From: JACDDK01 sp038198445
GTDB taxonomy: Bacteria > Actinomycetota > Rubrobacteria > Rubrobacterales > Rubrobacteraceae
Assembly (NCBI GenBank): GCA_038198445.1
Contig: JBBPZZ010000020.1
Coordinates: 1 to 11,312 of the forward strand
Direction: 5' to 3'
DNA length: 11,312 bases
Every line of letters starts with the position of its first letter. Positions within the stretch are counted from its first letter, which is position 1. The position numbers were made by a program, and so were the translations under genes. Shown piece by piece: positions 1 through 5,286 of this stretch. Under the pieces are notes generated by a model. That model saw nothing but the letters and a program-made list of their open reading frames with translations, did not search any database and had not been told where the DNA came from.

Positions 1-1047
1 CGGACGTTCGACATGCAGGAGTTACGGCGAATCTCACCAGCCACCGATTACTATCGCTCTCTCGTCGGGGTGAAGCTCGACGAGAATGGGAAACTCAAGA
101 TTTGGGGCATCGTGCATTCCGGGCCGCGGTGGCTGAGGGCGGATCAGGGCGGACGAGACCGGCCACCATCGCTGCCGCTGGTCTTGATACTTCACGTCAC
201 CGGACCCGGACGTGTCTCGGTGAGCAGCGGTGACGCTTCCGTCGGGAAGCTCGAAGGTGGACAGCTCTCAGGCGCGTACATGGATGTCTTTGAATCTACC
301 TGGTTGCCGGAGATGTTCGCCCCGGTGAGGGAAGAGTTGGCCCGGATCCACAGTGAGGCCCGGGTAAGGGCGGTACATTCCGGGTTGAATTGGGCGCCGC
401 TGGATAACGACATCACGCGCGTCATAGGGCAGCACCTGATCAAACGCCTCATCGCCGCCGTTCGTAATTCCCGGCATGGCGGCACTATCGTCGTAATCCC
501 GCCCGACCTCGCCAATGACCTTCTCGAAGAAGGCTACGTCTCGCTTAAATACGAATTTACCGGCAACGAACCCCGCCGCCGCTTCCGTTCCCTGATAGTG
601 CGCGCCATGAACGCCATAGCGGAACTCCGAGGCGGCGAAGTAGGCGATGAGGCCATCCGCGAGCCGGTTGGCTGGGACGATTACGAAGCCATCACCGACG
701 AGAACCTCGCCAATCTCGACGAGGCCATCTTCGAGGTCGCCCACCTCATCGCGGGTCTCACGGCGGTGGACGGCGCGTTCGTGATGACGCAGCGCTTCGA
801 GCTTCTGGGCTTTGGTGGTGAGATCTCCGGCGGCCTCCCCGACATCTCCATTGTCGAGAAAGCCCTGGATACCGAAGGCGAAAAGACCGTCAAGGAGAGA
901 ACCACCGGCGTCGGCACCCGGCATCGCTCCGCTTACCGGCTAGCCGGAGCGCTCCCGCGAGCCCTCGTCATCGTCGTCTCCCAGGACGGAGACGTCCGCT
1001 TCGTGAAGCATAAAGACGGCGCCGTGATGTACTGGGATCAGGCGTAA
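1..1047 (+). CDS. DACNV sensor domain protein with C-terminal diadenylate cyclase (DAC) domain, probably 5'-partial
   Basis: Likely makes, or senses through, cyclic di-AMP: DAC domains join two ATP into c-di-AMP. Numbering from the ATG at 13, residues about 240-340 match a DAC core with both signature motifs, DGA at 253-255 and GTRHRSA at 301-307, then a VIVVSQDGDV strand. Residues about 1-230 are a mixed alpha/beta region resembling the DACNV sensor domain that precedes DAC domains in some bacteria. No membrane segment or signal peptide is seen, so it should be cytoplasmic. The ATG at 13 has no ribosome site in the 12 bases before it, and the frame is open to base 1, so the true start is probably upstream. 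It converges on the ClpS-like gene with an 11 bp gap. The distance between the two DAC motifs is longer than in DisA. Domain assignment is from remembered family patterns; activity is inferred from the intact motifs. Confidence 0.8.
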   Translation, partial: RTFDMQELRRISPATDYYRSLVGVKLDENGKLKIWGIVHSGPRWLRADQGGRDRPPSLPLVLILHVTGPGRVSVSSGDASVGKLEGGQLSGAYMDVFESTWLPEMFAPVREELARIHSEARVRAVHSGLNWAPLDNDITRVIGQHLIKRLIAAVRNSRHGGTIVVIPPDLANDLLEEGYVSLKYEFTGNEPRRRFRSLIVRAMNAIAELRGGEVGDEAIREPVGWDDYEAITDENLANLDEAIFEVAHLIAGLTAVDGAFVMTQRFELLGFGGEISGGLPDISIVEKALDTEGEKTVKERTTGVGTRHRSAYRLAGALPRALVIVVSQDGDVRFVKHKDGAVMYWDQA

Positions 1048-1064
1048 GGAGGCCACCTTTACGC
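1042..1064. terminator. Imperfect hairpin at the convergent junction, possible weak bidirectional terminator
   Basis: GCGTAAGG at 1042-1049 pairs with CCTTTACGC at 1056-1064 (one bulged T) around a 6-base loop. The palindrome contains the TAA stop codons of both convergent genes. There is no clear T-tract on either side, so intrinsic termination is doubtful. Confidence 0.3.
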
Positions 1065-1376
1065 GGGCTCTACTGTCGCGGACATGGAGCCCTTGCAGCG
1101 AGGGATAAGCGGGTCGGGACCGAAGGTGTGGATCTGGTCCCGCTTCAACTCGGCCTTCTCCAGGTTCGTGGTCGTCACGACGACCCTGCCGTTCGCATCG
1201 ACCTCCATCGCCATCCCGTAGGCCTTGTTTACTGAGTGCCCGAAGAGCTTCTTTAGCATCAAGATCACGTACTCGTAACTGTGATCGTCATCGTCGAGCA
1301 AGACCACGTTGTAGGGCGGCAGCCCAACAACCTTACGCTCTTGTGCTTCCCGAGGTTTTGTAACGGTGCTCGTCAT
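1059..1376 (-). CDS. ClpS-like ATP-dependent protease adaptor with non-canonical substrate pocket
   Basis: Predicted adaptor of 105 residues that would deliver substrates to a ClpA/ClpC-type unfoldase. The ClpS core is clear: a PPYNVVLLDDDDHSYEYV strand-loop-helix at residues 20-37, a helix with LKKLFGHSVNKA at 41-52, a GRVVV strand at 63-67, and a final IPRCKGSMSATVEP strand. Aligned by eye to E. coli ClpS, the N-degron contacts Asn34, Thr38, Met40 and His66 become Asp28, His32, Tyr34 and Asp60, while Asp35 is kept as Asp29. A similar DDDDHS version occurs, as far as I recall, in planctomycetes and some other phyla. The start at 1376 is preferred over an upstream ATG at 1418 because it has a GGAAGGG ribosome site and forms an ATGA overlap with the crotonase stop, giving translational coupling. 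It is the last gene of a four-gene operon. Fold is confident; substrate specificity is unknown. Confidence 0.87.
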   Translation of the reverse strand: MTSTVTKPREAQERKVVGLPPYNVVLLDDDDHSYEYVILMLKKLFGHSVNKAYGMAMEVDANGRVVVTTTNLEKAELKRDQIHTFGPDPLIPRCKGSMSATVEPA

Positions 1377-2161
1377 CGACCCTTCCACTCTGGCTTGCGC
1401 TTCTCCAGGAAGGCGCACATTCCCTCCTGGGCGTCGGCGAAGGTCGCGTTGAAGGACATGACCTCTTTGGTGTAGGCGTAGGCCTGCTCCGTTGGCATCT
1501 CTAGCTGGCGGTAGAACGCCCCTTTCCCGATCCCGACGACGAGCGGGCTGGCGTCGGCGATCTTGTTGGCGAGAGCGCGGGTCTCGGCGTCGAGGTCTTC
1601 GGACGACACCACCTTGTTCACGAGTCCTTCGGCGCGGGCTTCTTCGGCGGAGATGAAGTCTCCGGTCAGGAGCATCTCCATTGACTTCTTCTGGCCGACG
1701 GCGCGCGAGAGGGCGACCATCGGGGTGGAGCAGAACAGCCCGATCTTGACGCCCGGCGTGGCGAACTTCGCCTCTTCGGCGGCCACCACGAGGTCGCAGG
1801 TCGCGGCGAGCTGGCAGCCGGCAGCGGTCGCGGTCGCGTGGACCTGGGCGATGACGGGCTGCGGGATGGCCTGGATGCTCTCCATCAAGTCACAGCAGAC
1901 ATCGAAGATGTGGCGGTAGGTGTCTGGATCGCGACCGATCATTTCGGAGAGGTCGTGTCCGGCGCAGAAGGCCGGTCCTTCGCCGCGTAGGATGACGATC
2001 GACGTCTCCCTATCCTCACCGATGGCCTTGAAGCAGGAGGTCAACTCCTGCATGTGCGCCACCGAGAGGGCGTTGCGCTTCTTCGGGCGGTTCATGGTCA
2101 CGTAGGCGACCGCGCCGTCCTGCTCGTGGATGATGTGCTCATAGGTCTTCGCTTCGATCAT
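1373..2161 (-). CDS. Enoyl-CoA hydratase/isomerase (crotonase) family protein, ECHDC3-like
   Basis: A 262-residue crotonase-fold protein expected to act on a CoA thioester in the cytoplasm. Visible family features are NRPKKRNALS at 24-33, the CoA-binding FCAGHDL at 65-71, the second oxyanion-hole segment ATAAGCQL at 111-118, and the GLFCSTP block at 141-147. The run AAGCQL...FATPGVKIGLFCSTP is characteristic of the ECHDC3 group. The two glutamates used by true hydratases (Glu144 and Glu164 of rat crotonase) align with Gln117 and Gly137, so ordinary enoyl-CoA hydration is unlikely. The start at 2161 has a strong AGGAGG eight bases upstream and lies inside the 3' end of the PhzF gene (23 bp overlap); the stop overlaps the clpS-like start. 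Both overlaps point to one mRNA. The name enoyl-CoA hydratase should be read as family membership, not activity. Confidence 0.92.
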   Translation of the reverse strand: MIEAKTYEHIIHEQDGAVAYVTMNRPKKRNALSVAHMQELTSCFKAIGEDRETSIVILRGEGPAFCAGHDLSEMIGRDPDTYRHIFDVCCDLMESIQAIPQPVIAQVHATATAAGCQLAATCDLVVAAEEAKFATPGVKIGLFCSTPMVALSRAVGQKKSMEMLLTGDFISAEEARAEGLVNKVVSSEDLDAETRALANKIADASPLVVGIGKGAFYRQLEMPTEQAYAYTKEVMSFNATFADAQEGMCAFLEKRKPEWKGR

Positions 2162-2846
2162 CGCGTTCCTCCTCGCCTTGGTATTCCCTCGTCTCGACCA
2201 GTTCCGTGCGGCCGCCGATCTCCACGCTTCCGTCAGGACGCGGCTCGGCCAGTATGAGAGAGCCTTCGCCCTGATGGATCCTGAGCTTGCGCTCTAGCAT
2301 GTCCGCCAGCCGGACGGCGTGAGCGCCCGTCGCCTCGTCCTCCTCGACGCCGACCCGTGGCGCGAACACCCGCACCCGGACGTCTCCGGCCTCCTCATCC
2401 TCCCAGGCCCACACGCCCGCGAGGTCGTGTCCGTCCGGCGGTCCCGTTAGAGCATCCACGTCCGCCGGAGAGTCCAGCCGGACGTGCTCGAACCCCGGCG
2501 CCCACTCCGGCCGGCCCGTGATGTAGGTGAGATCCCCTTCGCCTCTAACCGGAACCTCACCCGCCGGAGGACGGACTACCGGTACGTCGTAACCCTCGCT
2601 CTCCAATAGCCAGGCCGTGCCGACCAGCGGGTGTCCCGCGAACGGAAGCTCCGTACCCGGCGTGAAGATGCGGACCGCGCCGCTCTCAGCGTCGTCAACG
2701 AAGACCGTCTCGGAGAAGCCGAGGTCCGCAGCGACGCTCTGGCGCTCGTTCTCCGCTACCTCGTGTCCTTCGAGAAAGACGCCGAGCGGGTTGCCGCCGG
2801 CGCCGTTCTTGCCGACGAAGACTTTCAGGATGTGGAGTTTTGGCAT
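2139..2846 (-). CDS. PhzF family isomerase/epimerase-like protein
   Basis: A 235-residue protein of the PhzF/diaminopimelate-epimerase fold. The first domain shows the GGNPLGVF segment at 17-24, LGFSETVFV at 42-50 with the Glu46 equivalent to the catalytic Glu of PhzF, and RIFTPGTELPFAGHPLVGTA at 59-78 with His72. The second domain shows EEDEATGAHAVRL at 168-180, matching the DxATG motif with Asp170. It is somewhat shorter than classical PhzF proteins (about 260-300 residues), mostly in the second domain, and ends in an acidic tail. No phenazine genes surround it, so phenazine synthesis is not implied; substrates of most PhzF relatives are unknown. It starts 7 bp after the acyl-CoA synthetase stop and has no evident ribosome site, so translation is probably coupled to the upstream gene. 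The tail overlaps the start of the crotonase gene. Confidence 0.88.
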   Translation of the reverse strand: MPKLHILKVFVGKNGAGGNPLGVFLEGHEVAENERQSVAADLGFSETVFVDDAESGAVRIFTPGTELPFAGHPLVGTAWLLESEGYDVPVVRPPAGEVPVRGEGDLTYITGRPEWAPGFEHVRLDSPADVDALTGPPDGHDLAGVWAWEDEEAGDVRVRVFAPRVGVEEDEATGAHAVRLADMLERKLRIHQGEGSLILAEPRPDGSVEIGGRTELVETREYQGEEERDDRSEDL

Positions 2847-2853
2847 ACTGCTA

Positions 2854-4425
2854 CTAGTTTACTTTCTTGTCGCGGCCTTCCCACTCCTTGTCGCGCAGGA
2901 CGAACTTCTGGACCTTGCCGGTCGAGGTCTTTGGCAGGTCCATGAAGTCGACGGCGGCGGGCGCCTTGAAGCGGGCGATGTGCTCCTTGCAGAAGTCTAT
3001 GATCTCCTGCTCCGTGGCCTCCTTGCCTTTCTTCAGGGTGACGAACGCCTTCGGACGCTCACCCCATTTCTCGTCCGGGATGGCGATAACGGCGGCTTCT
3101 AGGACGGCGGGGTGGCGGGCGACGGCCTGCTCCACCTCGATGGTCGAGATGTTCTCGCCGCCGGAGACGATCACGTCCTTCGAGCGGTCCCGGATCTCGA
3201 TGTACCCGTCCGGGTGCCACACGGCCACGTCTCCGGAGTGATACCAGCCGCCCGCGAACGCTTCCTCGGTGGCTTCTTCGTTGTCCAGGTATCCTTTCGC
3301 GACCATGTTGCCGTGCATCACGATCTCGCCCATCGTCTCGGCGTCTTGCTCGATGTCGTTCATGTCCTCGTCTACCACGCGCACCAGGTCCGCCGTAACA
3401 TAGCCCTGGCCCTGACGCGCCATGAGCCGCGCCCGCTCTTCGAGGTCCAGGTCCTCCCACTCCCGATGCACGCCGCTCGTCGTCATCGGGCCGTAGGTCT
3501 CCGTGAGACCGTAGATGTGCATGGGCTGGATGTTCAGCTCCAGAAGGCCGCCGAGCAGGGTGGGGGAGGGCGGCGCTCCGGCTATGGCGGCGACCACCGG
3601 GGTGTCCAACTCATGCGCTGCATCGTCGTTTACGATCCCGATCTGGACGGTCGGGGCGGCGCAGTAGTGCGTGATCCCCTCGGACTCGAACTTCTCCCAG
3701 ATGCGCGGCGGCTCGACCTTCCTCAGGCACACGTGCGTCCCGGCGATGGCCGTCACGGCCCAGGGATACGTCCAGCCGTTGCAGTGGAACATCGGGAGCG
3801 TCCACAGGTACTTGGTGTCGTAGTTCATCCCGATCTCGATGACGTTCCCCAGGGCGCACAGGTAAGCGCCGCGATGTGTGTACATCACGCCCTTCGGCCG
3901 GCCCGTCGTACCGGAGGTGTAGTTGATGGAGATTACCTCCTCCTCGTCCTCCAGCCAGCTCTCGACCGGCTCCGGCGAACCTTCCGCCAGGTAATCCTCG
4001 TACGGATCGCCGCTCTTGCCCGTATCGTCTATCCGCACCGTCTCGATCCCCTCGACGTCCACGAGAAGCTTCTCCAGCTCGGCGTCAACGAAGACCATCT
4101 TGGACTTCGAGTGTTCGACGATGTACTTGACCTCGTCTTTGCCGAGACGGGTGTTGATGGCGACGAGCACCAGTCCGGCGGCCGGCACCGCGAAGTGGGC
4201 TTCGAGCATCGGCGGGATGTTGTAGCAGAGGAAAGCGACGCGATCCCCCTTCTCCAGCCCCGCCTCACGCAGCCGCGACGCGAGTCGGTTGACCCGCTCC
4301 TCCAGTTCGCGGTAGGTGTAGCGCCGGTCTCCGTGGACCACGGCGGTCTTCTCCGGGAACATGTACGCGCTGCGGCGGAGGAAGATGTCCGGCGTAAGCT
4401 CGCTGCGGTAGACCTTCTCGCTCAT
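2854..4425 (-). CDS. Acyl-CoA synthetase (AMP-forming, ANL superfamily)
   Basis: Activates a carboxylic acid with ATP and CoA through an acyl-adenylate. The 523-residue protein has the full ANL motif set: P-loop YTSGTTGRPKGV at 169-180, PMFHCNGWTYPW at 211-222, YGLTET at 305-310, WYHSGDV with Asp399, RDRSKDVIVSGGENIS at 412-427 (hinge and A8), and the C-terminal catalytic lysine Lys504 in PKTSTGK. The PMFHCNGW block and overall length are like the medium-chain/DmdB/plant AAE group, so a short, medium or branched acid is a likely substrate; this cannot be settled by eye. No signal peptide is present. The start at 4425 is chosen over an in-frame codon at 4455 because it has an AAGGAG ribosome site seven bases upstream and because a -10 element covers 4455. 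It is the first gene of the operon. Confidence 0.94.
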   Translation of the reverse strand: MSEKVYRSELTPDIFLRRSAYMFPEKTAVVHGDRRYTYRELEERVNRLASRLREAGLEKGDRVAFLCYNIPPMLEAHFAVPAAGLVLVAINTRLGKDEVKYIVEHSKSKMVFVDAELEKLLVDVEGIETVRIDDTGKSGDPYEDYLAEGSPEPVESWLEDEEEVISINYTSGTTGRPKGVMYTHRGAYLCALGNVIEIGMNYDTKYLWTLPMFHCNGWTYPWAVTAIAGTHVCLRKVEPPRIWEKFESEGITHYCAAPTVQIGIVNDDAAHELDTPVVAAIAGAPPSPTLLGGLLELNIQPMHIYGLTETYGPMTTSGVHREWEDLDLEERARLMARQGQGYVTADLVRVVDEDMNDIEQDAETMGEIVMHGNMVAKGYLDNEEATEEAFAGGWYHSGDVAVWHPDGYIEIRDRSKDVIVSGGENISTIEVEQAVARHPAVLEAAVIAIPDEKWGERPKAFVTLKKGKEATEQEIIDFCKEHIARFKAPAAVDFMDLPKTSTGKVQKFVLRDKEWEGRDKKVN

Positions 4426-4454
4426 GTAATTCTCCTTCCCTTTATCCTGGACCA

Positions 4455-4460
4455 AGTATA
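4455..4460 (-). promoter_or_regulatory. Candidate -10 element (TATACT) of the acyl-CoA synthetase operon
   Basis: On the minus strand TATACT lies about 30 bases before the ATG at 4425, leaving a leader of roughly 20 bases with an AAGGAG ribosome site. No good -35 hexamer is seen at the expected distance, so this is a weak prediction from one hexamer and its spacing. Confidence 0.35.
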
Positions 4461-4494
4461 AAGGCGGCGCGTCCGCTCGTGCTATGGCGGTTCG

Positions 4495-4911
4495 TTAGAG
4501 AAAGGGATTCTCGATCCGCATTCCGTTGATGATTTGACCGTATTGCAGGTCTTCCGTGAGAAGCTGGTCGGCATGCGCCTTCAGCGCCGCTTCGACTATG
4601 AGCGCGTCCCAGAACGAGAACGGCATCTCCTGACTGCGACCTATGGCGGCCAGGATCAGGGGAGCGTCCATCCGAATAAGCGGAAGTTGGGAGAAGTCCC
4701 AGACGCGCGCTTCGGCCCGCTCGGGTGAGAGTGGTGTTTTTATATTCCGGGTCGCGTTCACGTAGAATTCTTGTAGGACTTGCGTGCTTAGGATGGCGCG
4801 ATCCGCCCTGACTTCTTCGTCGAACAGCCGCAGCGCCCGGTTCTTTTTCTCCGGCTCATCGTCATCGTACATATAGAGCAGGACGTTGGTGTCGAGAAAG
4901 GAGAGCGTCAC
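4495..4911 (-). CDS. vapC: PIN-domain ribonuclease toxin, VapC family
   Basis: Predicted Mg-dependent endoribonuclease toxin of a type II toxin-antitoxin pair. The 138-residue length is standard for VapC. The acidic PIN active site is complete: Asp7 in SFLDTNVLLY, Glu48 in TQVLQEFYVN, Asp102 in FSFWDALIV and Asp121 in LLTEDLQYG. The start is a GTG at 4911 whose last bases overlap the antitoxin stop (GTGA), with no strong ribosome site of its own, so translation is probably coupled to the antitoxin. This arrangement is usual for vapBC. The RNA target cannot be told from sequence. The gene reads in the same direction as the acyl-CoA synthetase operon downstream and is separated from it by about 70 bases that hold a candidate promoter. 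Confidence 0.92.
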   Translation of the reverse strand: MTLSFLDTNVLLYMYDDDEPEKKNRALRLFDEEVRADRAILSTQVLQEFYVNATRNIKTPLSPERAEARVWDFSQLPLIRMDAPLILAAIGRSQEMPFSFWDALIVEAALKAHADQLLTEDLQYGQIINGMRIENPFL

Positions 4912-5168
4912 TTATCGTCGCGCTTTATCATGCGATCCTCATACGCATCCTCCCGCGTCCACGTCCGGCCTTCGGGTCCGGACCCGGATCCACCCTTGCG
5001 AGCGTCCTCCAATATCCTGCGCGCCGCCTCTAACCGCTCTTCCCGGAGCCCAGCGTAACTTTCCAGGAACTCTCGCAACACCGCGTTCACGGAAGTGTCT
5101 TCTTGTAGCGCCCGCATCCGCGCCTTCTTCAACGTCTGCTCGTCCACCGTGATCGTGAGATTCGTCAT
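4908..5168 (-). CDS. vapB: Ribbon-helix-helix antitoxin of the vapBC pair
   Basis: An 86-residue antitoxin expected to bind and inhibit the adjacent PIN toxin and to repress its own promoter. The N-terminal 45 residues fit a ribbon-helix-helix: a TNLTITVDEQTLKKARMRA strand and helix, then EDTSVNAVLREFLESY. The C-terminal part is a charged helix (LREERLEAARRILEDARK), a Gly/Ser-rich linker, and a WTREDAYEDR tail of the kind that wraps around VapC. The start at 5168 has an AAAGGAT ribosome site. An in-frame GTG at 5228 would add 20 residues outside the domain and would lie upstream of a candidate -10, so it was not used. The gene is divergent from the mannosidase, with 118 bases between them. 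Confidence 0.87.
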   Translation of the reverse strand: MTNLTITVDEQTLKKARMRALQEDTSVNAVLREFLESYAGLREERLEAARRILEDARKGGSGSGPEGRTWTREDAYEDRMIKRDDK

Positions 5169-5196
5169 GCGGCATCCTTTCCGCTTACACGGGATC

Positions 5197-5202
5197 AGTG
5201 TA
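5197..5202 (-). promoter_or_regulatory. Candidate -10 element (TACACT) for vapBC
   Basis: TACACT on the minus strand lies about 28 bases before the vapB start, placing a transcript start in the expected range. No convincing -35 is seen. The tandem TATCCAC repeats lie just upstream and could be an operator. Confidence 0.3.
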
Positions 5203-5211
5203 GCACCAGAA

Positions 5212-5229
5212 ATATCCACATTATCCACG
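5212..5229. repeat. Tandem 9-bp repeats resembling DnaA boxes or an antitoxin operator
   Basis: ATATCCACA (5212-5220) is followed directly by TTATCCACG (5221-5229). Each differs at one base from the DnaA box TTATCCACA. They sit between the divergent vapB and mannosidase genes, upstream of the candidate vapBC -10. Ribbon-helix-helix repressors also bind short direct repeats, so operator use is the simpler reading. Confidence 0.35.
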
Positions 5230-5253
5230 AGGGGGCTTTAACGGATAGTATTT

Positions 5254-5272
5254 CCGGCTATGCCGCAGCCGG
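5254..5272 (+). other. GC-rich hairpin just upstream of the mannosidase ribosome site
   Basis: CCGGCT (5254-5259) and AGCCGG (5267-5272) form a perfect 6-bp stem with a 7-base loop, ending four bases before the AAGGAGG at 5277-5283. It would lie in the mRNA leader if transcription starts upstream. No T-run follows, so it is not a terminator. Confidence 0.3.
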
Positions 5273-5286
5273 TCTGAAGGAGGACG

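Noticed and set aside
268..924. Minus-strand open frame of 218 codons opposite the diadenylate cyclase gene
   Set aside because: It mirrors codon bias of the plus-strand gene and has no recognised motif or ribosome site.
1377..1418. Longer ClpS-like start at 1418
   Set aside because: It lies inside the crotonase coding region; the 1376 start has a ribosome site and an ATGA overlap.
4426..4455. Longer acyl-CoA synthetase start at 4455
   Set aside because: The extra ten residues are not part of the family, there is no ribosome site, and a candidate -10 covers the codon.
3112..4461. Long plus-strand open frame (about 450 codons) opposite the acyl-CoA synthetase
   Set aside because: Its protein is rich in Arg, His, Val and Asp with no recognisable domain, and the opposite strand has a complete motif set. 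This is the usual antisense shadow of a GC-rich gene.
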